This document shows positions 42,417-51,395 of a stretch of 64,000 bases of DNA, in pieces. The number at the start of each line of letters is the position of its first letter. The stretch's first letter is position 1. The translations under genes were made by a program, and so were the position numbers. This stretch comes from Chryseobacterium sp. C-71 (GTDB lineage Bacteria > Bacteroidota > Bacteroidia > Flavobacteriales > Weeksellaceae). The stretch is from assembly GCF_020911865.1 (NCBI RefSeq), contig NZ_CP087131.1, forward strand, positions 1,488,001 through 1,552,000, written 5' to 3'. A model generated the notes under the pieces. The model was not told the origin of the DNA and made no database searches. It was given only the letters and a program-made list of their open reading frames with translations.

Positions 42417-44240
42417 ATGAAAAAAAGCAAATCAATATTTATTTTATCTTTTCTGGCAGGTGCACTTTTCCTTAATTCGTGCAGCGATTTTCTTGAGCCG
42501 GAAAACCTTTCAAGTATTTCTGAAGCACAGCAGTTTGACAGTACTGCAGATACATTTTCAGCTTTAGTGGGAGTGTATGCTCAATTGGGAGGAGATGACG
42601 GATATGGACAAAGATTATCTTTGATTATACCACAATCCGGAGACGACTTCAGAACTTCAGGAAGCTATAATTGTAATGACAGAAGAGGTGTAGCAACTTT
42701 CGGTGCTTGTACAACCAATACAGAACTTAATGGACCTTTTTCAAAACTATATACAGGAATTGAGCGTGCAAATCTTGTCATTAAAAATATTCCTCTATCT
42801 CCTGTAATGCAAACCGGATCTGCTGAAGATAAAAAACTAATGAACAGATACTTAGGAGAAGCCTTAACGTTAAGAGCTCAATATTACTACGAGCTTATCA
42901 GAAACTGGGGAGATGTACCTTTCTATTTAGTACCGGCTTCTGATTTGGCAGAGCAAAACCAGCCAAAAACAGACAGAGATATTATCTATGATCAAATGAT
43001 TATCGATCTGGAGAAAGCTGCAACCTTAGTTCCTTGGAGATCTGAAGGTAGTACTACCAGCAACAGAATTTCTAAAGGTTTTGTGAAAGGTCTTAGAGCA
43101 AGAATTGCATTGGCAAGAGCAGGATATTCTTTAAGAAGAAGTCCTCAAATCATGGCTCAGGGATCAAATCCTCAGAAATATTACCAAATAGCTTTAGACG
43201 AATGTAAAGATATTATGAATCATTCGGGCGAGCACAGTCTGAACCCAAGCTACGAAAACGTATTCAGAGCTTTACATACCAATGCTCAGGATGCAACCAA
43301 TGAAGTTATTTTCGCAGTAGGAGCTTTTGGTGGTGGTACCAGAACAGACTCTAAAATCGGATATTACAACGGTCTTAAACATCATGACAACTCTGTATGG
43401 AAAGGAGGCGGCGGTATCAATGCGTTGCCAACGTATTTCTATGAGTTTACAAAATATGACTTAAGAAGAGATATGAATGTAGGAATTTTCACCATTAATG
43501 CAACGAATCAGGCTGATTTAGCTGCTTCAAACGCATGGACAGATTCTAAATACAGAAAATCTTGGACGAGCATCACAGGACCATCTCAAACACTTGCGGT
43601 TGACTGGCCTCTACTTCGTCTTTCAGATGTAATGTTGATGTTTGCAGAAGCGGATAATGAAATTCACGGAGCACCATCACAAGAAGCAAAAAATGCTTTA
43701 TTAGCAGTAAGAAACAGAGCTTATACAGGAAATCTTGGACAAGTAGGAACAATTCCTTCTGATAAAGTTGGTTTCTTCAATGCAATTGTAAAAGAAAGAT
43801 TGCTGGAATTAGGTTCTGAAGGAATTAGAAAATATGATTTGATTCGTTGGAATTTATTAGCTTCAAAAATTATCGAAACTAAACAAAAACTGACAGATTT
43901 TATCAACGGAACAGGAGCTTATGCCAATGTCCCTTTAAATATCTACTATAAATCTTCTGTTTACGATCCAACTAAAACAGCTCAACAAAACATTGCAGCA
44001 ATCGACGTTTACACTACAGGAACAGACAAAAGCCAGGTATTTTATCTTCCTAATCAGTCTGCAACGACTCCTTCAGGTTACAAATCAATTGCCTGGAGAT
44101 CAGGAATTTCTGCTACGTATGTAAATGATCCATCTGCAGGATACGCACAATATTTTGAAGCCAATAAGAGAGAATTATTGCCTATTTATTTCGAATATAT
44201 TCAAAATAACTACAATCTTACTCAAGATTACGGTTATTAG
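42417..44240 (+). CDS. SusD-like surface glycan-binding lipoprotein
   Basis: A 607-residue RagB/SusD protein. The lipobox LFLNSCS puts Cys22 as the lipidated residue. The helical TPR-like core includes RGVATFGAC, LTLRAQYYYELIRNWGDVP and the C-terminal ERLLELGSEGIRKYDLIRW, which is typical of SusD proteins. It follows susC by 11 nt and forms the lid of the import complex. A terminator follows. Confidence 0.93.
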   Translation: MKKSKSIFILSFLAGALFLNSCSDFLEPENLSSISEAQQFDSTADTFSALVGVYAQLGGDDGYGQRLSLIIPQSGDDFRTSGSYNCNDRRGVATFGACTTNTELNGPFSKLYTGIERANLVIKNIPLSPVMQTGSAEDKKLMNRYLGEALTLRAQYYYELIRNWGDVPFYLVPASDLAEQNQPKTDRDIIYDQMIIDLEKAATLVPWRSEGSTTSNRISKGFVKGLRARIALARAGYSLRRSPQIMAQGSNPQKYYQIALDECKDIMNHSGEHSLNPSYENVFRALHTNAQDATNEVIFAVGAFGGGTRTDSKIGYYNGLKHHDNSVWKGGGGINALPTYFYEFTKYDLRRDMNVGIFTINATNQADLAASNAWTDSKYRKSWTSITGPSQTLAVDWPLLRLSDVMLMFAEADNEIHGAPSQEAKNALLAVRNRAYTGNLGQVGTIPSDKVGFFNAIVKERLLELGSEGIRKYDLIRWNLLASKIIETKQKLTDFINGTGAYANVPLNIYYKSSVYDPTKTAQQNIAAIDVYTTGTDKSQVFYLPNQSATTPSGYKSIAWRSGISATYVNDPSAGYAQYFEANKRELLPIYFEYIQNNYNLTQDYGY

Positions 44241-44266
44241 AACAAAGATACATTCATATTAATTTC

Positions 44267-44308
44267 AATACAGACTTACTCCTTCACAGGAGGAAAGTCT
44301 GTATTTTT
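44267..44308 (+). terminator. Terminator or attenuator after susD
   Basis: AATACAGACTT pairs perfectly with AAGTCTGTATT around CCT...AGG, followed by TTTT. It separates susCD from the enzyme genes and would let the transporter be made in excess. Confidence 0.8.
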
Positions 44309-44327
44309 CCAATGAAAATTAAAATCT

Positions 44328-45353
44328 ATGAATATTTCAGATTTTTACAAAAAAATAAAGTTCCTATCCTATTTTTCAGTAGTTGTTATCAGTCTTCTTT
44401 CTTTCAAGATGAATGAGGGTAAAACCATCATCGTTTCGAAAGACGGAAAAGGAAATTTCACTACCATTCAAGAGGCCATCAATTCTGTTGAAGAAGGAAA
44501 AAAAGTAAGAACAAAAATCATTGTAAAACCAGGAACTTACAGAGAAAAAATCACAGTAGATGCTGCAAAAAGCCCGATTAGCTTAATTGGAGAAAATACA
44601 GAAAACACGATTTTAGTTTATGGCGATTATGCATCCAAGCAGAATGCTGAAGGTAAAAATATTGGGACAACAGGTTCATCAAGCGTTTTTATTTTCTCTG
44701 ATGATTTTTCAGCTAAAAATATCACTTTTCAAAATGATGCAGGCCCGGTCGGACAGGCCGTTGCCGTTTTAACAACTGGCGACAGAATCGCTTTTGAGAA
44801 TTGTAAATTCTTAGGATTTCAGGATACCCTTTACACCAAAGGAGCTCAGGATGCTTTAGATAAAACTAAAGTTTCCAGAAACTATTTTAAAAACTGCTAT
44901 ATCGAAGGAACTACCGACTATATTTTCGGAGCAGGAACTGCTGTTTTTGAAAACTGCACGATTTATTCTAAAAAAAATGCATCTTTCGTTACCGCTGCTT
45001 CTACAATTGAAGGAAATGAGTTCGGATATGTGTTTATTAACTGTAATTTAACAGGCGATGCTGATGCAAATTCTGTATATTTGGGTCGTCCGTGGAGACC
45101 ATTTGCAAAAACTGTTTATTTGAATTGTGCAATCGATTCCACAATAAAACCTGAAGGTTGGCATAACTGGTCTAAACCTGATGCAGAGAAAACAACTTTC
45201 TATGCAGAATACAATTCAAAAGGTTCAGGAGCTAATTCTGAGAAACGCGTTTCATGGTCTCATCAACTTACTAAAGAACAAAGTAAAAAGTATACATCAA
45301 AAAATATTTTAAAAGGAAAAGACAACTGGAATTTTAACAGGAGTTTTAAATAA
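44328..45353 (+). CDS. Pectinesterase, family CE8 (first copy)
   Basis: A 341-residue pectin methylesterase with an N-terminal hydrophobic export segment (about residues 13-27). Family motifs in order are GQAVAVLTTGDR, FQDTLYTKG with the catalytic aspartate, IEGTTDYIFGAGTAVFENC with the second aspartate, and YLGRPWRPFAKTV. It removes methyl esters from homogalacturonan so that lyases and GH28 can act. A second CE8 gene is at 54395. Confidence 0.92.
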   Translation: MNISDFYKKIKFLSYFSVVVISLLSFKMNEGKTIIVSKDGKGNFTTIQEAINSVEEGKKVRTKIIVKPGTYREKITVDAAKSPISLIGENTENTILVYGDYASKQNAEGKNIGTTGSSSVFIFSDDFSAKNITFQNDAGPVGQAVAVLTTGDRIAFENCKFLGFQDTLYTKGAQDALDKTKVSRNYFKNCYIEGTTDYIFGAGTAVFENCTIYSKKNASFVTAASTIEGNEFGYVFINCNLTGDADANSVYLGRPWRPFAKTVYLNCAIDSTIKPEGWHNWSKPDAEKTTFYAEYNSKGSGANSEKRVSWSHQLTKEQSKKYTSKNILKGKDNWNFNRSFK

Positions 45354-45575
45354 ATCATTTTTCCAGATAAGAATTAGACAAAGTCACCAATTCACTCTTT
45401 TAGAACTTTAATACTATTAGCAAATTTCATAATGAATAGTTCGCTGCTTATGCAACTGTGAATAATCCCATCGGGATTTACTGTTAATAGAAAATGAATG
45501 CAAAAAAATTAAAGCTCCGTAGGAGCGACCTGTTAATAAATGGACAGACCTTCAAAATAATGAAATAACATCTAA
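45354..45575. repeat. Spacer with CCCATCGGGAT / GCTCCGTAGGAGC modules
   Basis: About 45469-45540 contains AATCCCATCGGGATTTACTG and AAAGCTCCGTAGGAGCGACC, short palindromic modules common in this kind of genome. No gene. Confidence 0.55.
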
Positions 45576-46997
45576 ATGAAATTCAATCTGAAACATAAAA
45601 TCTTTGCAACAGGCATTCTCGCAATGCTCTCTCTGCAGGTATCAGCTCAGGAAAAAACGCTGAGTTTCCCCGGTGCTGAAGGTTTCGGAAGATTTACATC
45701 AGGTGGACGAGGCGGAAAAGTCTTGTTTGTTACTAAATTGAAAGATGATGGTTCAGAAGGAACTTTAAGACATGCTTTGGAACAAAAAGGCGCAAGATAT
45801 ATCGTTTTTAAAACTGCCGGAACTATTTATTTGGAATCTCCTTTAAGAATAAAAGAAGGCGACGTCACCATTGCCGGACAAACCGCTCCCGGAGACGGAA
45901 TTACTGTTGCCAACTACGAAACTTTTGTCGCAGCAGACAATGTGATCATCCGTTATATGCGTTTCAGAATGGGTGATAAGAAAAAGTATGAAGGTGATGC
46001 TTTAGGCGCAAGATTTATCAAAAATCTGATTGTCGACCACTGTTCGATGAGCTGGTCAACAGACGAGACAGTTTCCATTTATGTTAATGAAAATACTACG
46101 CTTCAATGGTGTGTAATTACAGAAAGCCTTAGAAATTCGGCCCATCAGAAAGGCGCTCACGGATACGGAGGAATTGCCGGTGGAAAATTCGCATCTTTCC
46201 ATCATAATATCTACGCTAATCACGACAGCAGAAATCCGAGATTAGGAGAATATGCGGGAAGTAAATTTGCTCTGACCAATCTGACCGATTTTAGAAATAA
46301 TGTCATTTACAATTGGGGACACAATAATATCTACGGAGGTGAAGGAATGAATGTGAATATGGTCAATAATTACTACAAACCAGGTCCTGCGACAATGACC
46401 AATAAGAGAATTGTTGCAATTGATAAAAATGAAAAAGAGGGCACTGAGGTTTACAACATCTGGGGGAAATATTACATCAACGGAAATGTGGTCGAAGGAA
46501 GCCCGGAGGTTACTGCAGACAACTGGAATTTAGGCGTTTTTAATCAGATGAAACCTGCTTATAAACTGACAGATGCTGATAAAAACTCAATTAAAATAAA
46601 TCAGCCACACGATATTCAGAATAATGTAAAAACTGATTCCCCAAAACAAGCCTACGAAAAAATATTAAAAATCGGAGGTGCGAGTTTGGTGAGAGATGCT
46701 GTTGATGTACGAGTTTTGGAACATGTAAAAAAGGGAACCTTCTCTCACAAAGGTTCGCTCGGCAGTGACAACGGAATCATAGATTCTCAGGAAGATGTAG
46801 GCGGATTACCTGTTTTAAAACCAGGAAAGGCTCCTCTTGATTCAGACAATGACGGAATGCCCGATGATTGGGAAATTAAAAATAATCTTGATCCGAAAAC
46901 GGCCAATGCCAACGGAAAAGATTTAGATAAAAACTATGATAATATCGAGGTGTATATGAATGACGTCGTGAAAAAAATAACCGAAAATCAACGGTAG
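45576..46997 (+). CDS. Pectate lyase, family PL1
   Basis: A 473-residue secreted lyase. A signal peptide ends near SLQVSAQ, then a right-handed beta-helix domain with GGRGGKVLFVTKL, TIAGQTAPGDGIT, IVDHCSMSWSTDETVS and the arginine region HDSRNPRLGEY. The C-terminal DSDNDGMPDDWEIKNNLDP is a calcium-binding thrombospondin-3/dockerin-like segment. It cuts polygalacturonate by beta-elimination, giving unsaturated products for GH105, KdgF and KduI. Confidence 0.9.
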   Translation: MKFNLKHKIFATGILAMLSLQVSAQEKTLSFPGAEGFGRFTSGGRGGKVLFVTKLKDDGSEGTLRHALEQKGARYIVFKTAGTIYLESPLRIKEGDVTIAGQTAPGDGITVANYETFVAADNVIIRYMRFRMGDKKKYEGDALGARFIKNLIVDHCSMSWSTDETVSIYVNENTTLQWCVITESLRNSAHQKGAHGYGGIAGGKFASFHHNIYANHDSRNPRLGEYAGSKFALTNLTDFRNNVIYNWGHNNIYGGEGMNVNMVNNYYKPGPATMTNKRIVAIDKNEKEGTEVYNIWGKYYINGNVVEGSPEVTADNWNLGVFNQMKPAYKLTDADKNSIKINQPHDIQNNVKTDSPKQAYEKILKIGGASLVRDAVDVRVLEHVKKGTFSHKGSLGSDNGIIDSQEDVGGLPVLKPGKAPLDSDNDGMPDDWEIKNNLDPKTANANGKDLDKNYDNIEVYMNDVVKKITENQR

Positions 46998-47040
46998 TCA
47001 CTGAACTTTCAGACTCAAAGGTTATCTAAAATTAAAAATA

Positions 47041-48051
47041 ATGTCAGTACAGATAAAATCAAACCTATTCAAAATAATACTAGCGGGAGCAATTTTCGCA
47101 AGCGGTTCATCTTTCGCACAGAAAAATGTGATTGAGAAAATCCGCAAAAACCCGAAAGCACCTTTTTCTTACGCAGAATTATCAATAAAAGACGGCGGAA
47201 AATGGCAGGGCAACGAGTACATCGGCGGAGCATTCAAAAACATTAATGAATTACAACTTCCGGCCGAACACACCGACCATTCTTACTACATCAGATACGA
47301 AGGAATCGGTTTGGAAAACAATCATATCGGTTACAGATTATACCTTGACTGGAGAAATGCCACAGATATTTTTGGTAAAAAAGTGAATACTCTGGTGTTG
47401 CCGGATGTTGGACAGGACGGCTTTGAAACCTATCATCACGATGCACCTTGGGGACAGGATATTTTGAAATCAGGCCGTACCATCGGAGTCGGTTCTTATG
47501 GAAGATATGATGATCAGAATGATTTTGTCGAAACTTTTAAAACGGTAAAAACCACCACTGCAAAAGTTGTTAATGAAAGCGATAAATCTTTCGCAACCAT
47601 AGATTACAAAGGCTGGAAAACATGGGGAAAAGCAGTTGACCTTCAGTCGAAGCTGACAATTTTCAACAGAGACCGTTTTGTGAAAGTTGATTTAAATTTA
47701 AATGAAACAATTTCAGGATTATGTACCGGAATTGTCGCTTTTAAAGAAATTCCCATGAAAGAGGCGGTCAGTAAAAACAAAAAATGGGGCTACATTGCAA
47801 CATACGGAATGCAGACTTTGGCAAAAAAAGAAGATAATCTGGGAATGGTCATCTTCTACCCTATCGGAAATTTAGATAAAATTGTAAAAACCAAATCGAC
47901 TCACGTGGTGGTTTTCAAAAAGACCAAAAATGTTTCGTATTACTTTATGGGAGCCTGGTCACAGGAACCGAACGGAATTAAAACTGAGGAAGAATTCTAC
48001 AAAGATTTAGACAAAAAATTAGAAATTTTAGATAATAACAATCAACTTTAA
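47041..48051 (+). CDS. DUF4861 protein (first copy)
   Basis: A 336-residue secreted protein with signal peptide (about 1-26, ending SSFAQ). The sequence is beta-rich; conserved-looking motifs are YIRYEGIGLENNHIGYRLYL, YHHDAPWGQDIL and VGSYGRYDD. DUF4861 proteins recur beside GH105 enzymes in rhamnogalacturonan loci, and this gene lies 12 nt before a GH105 gene. The enzyme activity is not established to my knowledge. A second, frameshifted member is at 62801. Confidence 0.8.
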   Translation: MSVQIKSNLFKIILAGAIFASGSSFAQKNVIEKIRKNPKAPFSYAELSIKDGGKWQGNEYIGGAFKNINELQLPAEHTDHSYYIRYEGIGLENNHIGYRLYLDWRNATDIFGKKVNTLVLPDVGQDGFETYHHDAPWGQDILKSGRTIGVGSYGRYDDQNDFVETFKTVKTTTAKVVNESDKSFATIDYKGWKTWGKAVDLQSKLTIFNRDRFVKVDLNLNETISGLCTGIVAFKEIPMKEAVSKNKKWGYIATYGMQTLAKKEDNLGMVIFYPIGNLDKIVKTKSTHVVVFKKTKNVSYYFMGAWSQEPNGIKTEEEFYKDLDKKLEILDNNNQL

Positions 48052-48063
48052 AATTGACTTACA

Positions 48064-49323
48064 ATGAGTTTTATTAATCAAAAATTAAAAATATACGCTG
48101 TTGCGATTTTAGGTTCAGGAATGTTCCTTGCCTGTGCACAGACAAAAACAGCAACGGCTGCAAAGGCTACAACCCAAACAGCAAAATCAGGAAAAGTAGT
48201 TCCAACAAATCTGAAATGGTCTGAAAGAATGATGCTTTCTGAAATGCAGAGATTTCCGGAAGCGTGGATGCTTGATTTCAGCAAAAGCCCGAAATGGACG
48301 TATCCATCAGCGATTGTGTTGGACGGAGCTGAGCAGCTTTACATCAAAACAGGTAAAAAAGAATATTACGACTACATCAGCGGTTTCGGTGAAACTTTGA
48401 TCAAAGAAGACGGTACAATCGCTACTTACGATCTTGACAAGTACAACATCGACATGCTGAATAGTGGAAACGTATTGCTTTATCTTTACGAAAAAGAGAA
48501 AAAAGACAAGTACCTGAAAGCGCTTCAAACGCTTCGTCTGCAAATCGACGGACAGCCAAGAACGAATGAAGGTTCTTTCTGGCACAAAAAAATCTATCCT
48601 TATCAGGTTTGGCTGGATGGTTTGTACATGGGAATGCCTTTCTACACGCATTATACGAAAGATTTCACAAAAGGTGCGGATGCAGCAAAAGCATATGATG
48701 ATATCGTAATGCAGTTCGACTCAGTTCAGAAAAATCTTTTAGACATAAAAACAGGATTGTTGTATCACGCTTGGGACGAAAGTAAAGAACAGGCATGGGC
48801 AGACAAACAAACCGGACTTTCACCAAATTTCTGGGGAAGAGCAATGGGTTGGTACGGAATGGCAATGGTCGATGTTCTTGATTATCTACCTAAAGATCAT
48901 CCCGGAAGAGTCAGAATTATTTCTTACTTAAAATCTTACGCCGATGCCGTAATCAAAGTTCAGGATAAAAAATCCGGTCTTTGGTATCAGGTTTTGGATA
49001 AGCCATTGGCAAACGGTAATTATGAAGAAGCAACTGCATCCGCAATGTTTGTTTATACAATGATCAAATCAGTAAATAAAGGATATCTTCCAAATTCATA
49101 TAAAGCTGCTGCTAAAAAAGGCTACGACGGAATCATCAAAAACTTAATTACAGTTGATGAAAACGGAGTGGTAAACTTAAATAAATGTTGCGCCGTTGCC
49201 GGTTTAGGAGGGAAACCTTACAGAGATGGCTCTTACGAATATTATGTAAATGAAGAAATCCGTTCGAATGACGGAAAAGGTACCGGACCATTTATTTTGG
49301 CAAGTTTGGAATTTGAAAAATAA
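48064..49323 (+). CDS. Unsaturated rhamnogalacturonyl hydrolase, family GH105
   Basis: A 419-residue (alpha/alpha)6-barrel hydrolase with a lipoprotein-type start (GSGMFLACAQ, Cys near residue 24). VWLDGLYMGMPF carries the catalytic aspartate, followed by YHAWDESKEQAWAD and LSPNFWGRAMGWYGMAM, all typical of GH105/GH88. It removes the unsaturated uronic acid left at the non-reducing end by pectate or rhamnogalacturonan lyases. Confidence 0.92.
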   Translation: MSFINQKLKIYAVAILGSGMFLACAQTKTATAAKATTQTAKSGKVVPTNLKWSERMMLSEMQRFPEAWMLDFSKSPKWTYPSAIVLDGAEQLYIKTGKKEYYDYISGFGETLIKEDGTIATYDLDKYNIDMLNSGNVLLYLYEKEKKDKYLKALQTLRLQIDGQPRTNEGSFWHKKIYPYQVWLDGLYMGMPFYTHYTKDFTKGADAAKAYDDIVMQFDSVQKNLLDIKTGLLYHAWDESKEQAWADKQTGLSPNFWGRAMGWYGMAMVDVLDYLPKDHPGRVRIISYLKSYADAVIKVQDKKSGLWYQVLDKPLANGNYEEATASAMFVYTMIKSVNKGYLPNSYKAAAKKGYDGIIKNLITVDENGVVNLNKCCAVAGLGGKPYRDGSYEYYVNEEIRSNDGKGTGPFILASLEFEK

Positions 49324-49590
49324 AAATTTAAACCATTAAGTGGATTTAAGAAGTTAAGGTTCATTAAGATTTAAATCTAAAATTTTCATTAAGCTATCTG
49401 CTTAAAGCGAGGCTCAACTTAACTATACTTAACTACTTAATAAATCCTTAATGGTGAAAAAATCTCAAGGTCTTTCTAAACAATAGCCTTTGCTGAGCAG
49501 AGCGCCTTTGCGAACGAAAAATATGCAGAGTAACAATAAAAAATCTTCGCGCCCTTTTGCGTTTAGAACCCAGACTAAAAATCTGATTTT
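49324..49590. repeat. Repeat-filled spacer before the GH43 gene
   Basis: A 125-nt inverted repeat with AACCATTAAG...CTTAATGGT ends (49331-49455) is followed by an inverted AACGCAAAG-type module (about 49476-49565). Confidence 0.7.
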
Positions 49591-51231
49591 ATGACAAACA
49601 AATTTTTAAATATACTTTCAATCACCGCATTTTCCATTGCATCTTCTTATCTGAATGCACAGGAAAAACCATACGTTTCAGAAGTCTGGACTGCCGATCA
49701 GGGAAAAAATTTCAGAAACCCGATCTTATACGCAGATTATTCAGATCCGGATGTTACGCGCGTTGGCGATGATTTTTATATGACCGCTTCAAGTTTCAAT
49801 GAAGCTCCGGGATTGCCTATTCTTCATTCAAAAGATATGGTCAACTGGAAATTGGTCAATTACGCAATCCAGGATGTTTTGCCGAAAGAACATTTCGCTG
49901 TTCCAAGAAGAGGTGATGCTGTTTGGGCACCAAGTATCCGTTTCCACAAAGGTGAATTCTACATTTACTGGGGCGACCCAGATTTCGGGATTTACATGGT
50001 AAAAACCAAAGATCCTCTTGGAAAATGGGACGAACCCGTTTTGGTAATGGAAGGAAAAGGTTTAATTGATTCTTGTCCGTTTTGGGATGAGGATGGACAG
50101 GCCTATTTGGTTCACGGTTGGGCAGGAAGCCGTGCCGGTGTGAAAAGTATTTTATCTTTAAACAAAATGAATCCCGAAGGAACGAAAGTTTTGGATAAGG
50201 GCGTTCATATTTTCGACGGTCATGATGCACATCCGACAGTTGAAGGTCCAAAAATGTACAAAAGAAACGGCTATTACTACATTTTCGCTCCTGCGGGAGG
50301 TGTGGCGACAGGTTGGCAATTGGTTTTAAGATCAAAAAACATTTACGGTCCGTACGAAGAGAAAATTGTTCTCGAGCAGGGAAAAACAAAAATCAACGGT
50401 CCGCATCAGGGAGCTTGGGTAGATACGCCATCAGGTGAAGACTGGTTCTACCATTTTCAGGATGTGGATGCAGGAGGAAGAATCGTGCATTTGCAGCCGA
50501 TGAAATGGGAAAAAGACTGGCCTGTCATGGGAATCGATAACGATAAAAACGGAATTGGCGAACCGGTTCTTACTTATAAAAAACCAAACGTTGGAAAAAC
50601 CTATCCCGTTGTAACTCCAGCGGAAACGGATGAGTTTGATGGTGAAAAATTAGGTTTGCAGTGGCAATGGAGCGCCAACGAAAACATCGTTTGGTCATCT
50701 AAACTTCCCGGACAGAAATTCCTGAGACTATTCTCCATGAAAATGGGCGAAAACGATAAAAACCTTTGGAATGTTCCGAATCTTTTAACTCAAAAATTTC
50801 CGGCTCCGAATTTTGTGGCTTCCACCAAAGTTAAATTGACTCCCGAAGATGCCAAGGAAGGAAAAACTGCCGGACTTTTGGTTATGGGAATGGATCACAC
50901 ATCGCTTGTTATCACCAATAAAACCGATGGATATTATGTTCAGTTGAGAAAAGCTGAAAAGGCTGAAAAAGGCGGCGAGGAAAAAGTTTTATTTGAAACC
51001 AAATTAAAAGGAAACGAAGCTTATTTTAAAGTCAATGTCAGCGAACCGAACGGAATTTGCACCTTCAGCTACAGCGAAAATGGTAAAAATTTCATCAAAG
51101 TTGGCGAAGCATTTCAGGCAAAACCTGGGAAATGGATTGGCGCCAAAGTAGGATTATATTCTGTAAGCACGCAGAAAGCAAACCGTGGTGGCTATGCAGA
51201 TTTTGAATATTTTAGAATAACAAAAAATTAG
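49591..51231 (+). CDS. Secreted glycoside hydrolase, family GH43
   Basis: A 546-residue protein: signal peptide to about residue 23, a five-bladed propeller domain with the nucleophile-side aspartate in YADYSDPDVTRVGDDFYM, a middle aspartate in LIDSCPFWDEDG and the catalytic glutamate in HPTVEGPKMYKR. From about residue 350 there is a beta-sandwich domain (DEFDGEKLGLQWQW) usual in xylosidase/arabinofuranosidase-type GH43. In a pectin locus it probably trims arabinan or galactan side chains; the exact linkage is unknown. Confidence 0.88.
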   Translation: MTNKFLNILSITAFSIASSYLNAQEKPYVSEVWTADQGKNFRNPILYADYSDPDVTRVGDDFYMTASSFNEAPGLPILHSKDMVNWKLVNYAIQDVLPKEHFAVPRRGDAVWAPSIRFHKGEFYIYWGDPDFGIYMVKTKDPLGKWDEPVLVMEGKGLIDSCPFWDEDGQAYLVHGWAGSRAGVKSILSLNKMNPEGTKVLDKGVHIFDGHDAHPTVEGPKMYKRNGYYYIFAPAGGVATGWQLVLRSKNIYGPYEEKIVLEQGKTKINGPHQGAWVDTPSGEDWFYHFQDVDAGGRIVHLQPMKWEKDWPVMGIDNDKNGIGEPVLTYKKPNVGKTYPVVTPAETDEFDGEKLGLQWQWSANENIVWSSKLPGQKFLRLFSMKMGENDKNLWNVPNLLTQKFPAPNFVASTKVKLTPEDAKEGKTAGLLVMGMDHTSLVITNKTDGYYVQLRKAEKAEKGGEEKVLFETKLKGNEAYFKVNVSEPNGICTFSYSENGKNFIKVGEAFQAKPGKWIGAKVGLYSVSTQKANRGGYADFEYFRITKN

Positions 51232-51235
51232 ATAT

Positions 51236-51310
51236 TTCCCACAGATCTCACGGATTTTCACAGATGAATTTTAAATAAAAATCTGTTTGATCTGCTTAAT
51301 CTGCGGAAGT
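51236..51310. repeat. CACAGATTTTCACAGAT-type intergenic repeat
   Basis: CCCACAGATCTCACGGATTTTCACAGATG and AATCTGTTTGATCTGCTTAATCTGCGG. Similar text occurs at 56381-56455 and 61551-61680. Confidence 0.6.
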
Positions 51311-51324
51311 AAATTAAAATAAAA

Positions 51325-51356
51325 AACCTAACGGGTTTTAAAAACCCGTCAGGTTT
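51325..51356 (+). terminator. Palindromic terminator (ACCTAACGGGT/ACCCGTCAGGT)
   Basis: AACCTAACGGGTTTT mirrors AAAACCCGTCAGGTTT. Such palindromes are common between flavobacterial genes. Confidence 0.65.
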
Positions 51357-51395
51357 GAAACGAAAAAGATCAACAAAAAAATAAAAGATAACTAC

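Noticed and set aside
45126..45143. TGTGCAATCGATTCCACA, operator-like palindrome
   Set aside because: It is fully inside conserved CE8 coding sequence (CAIDST) and lacks the GATTGC half; no promoter context.
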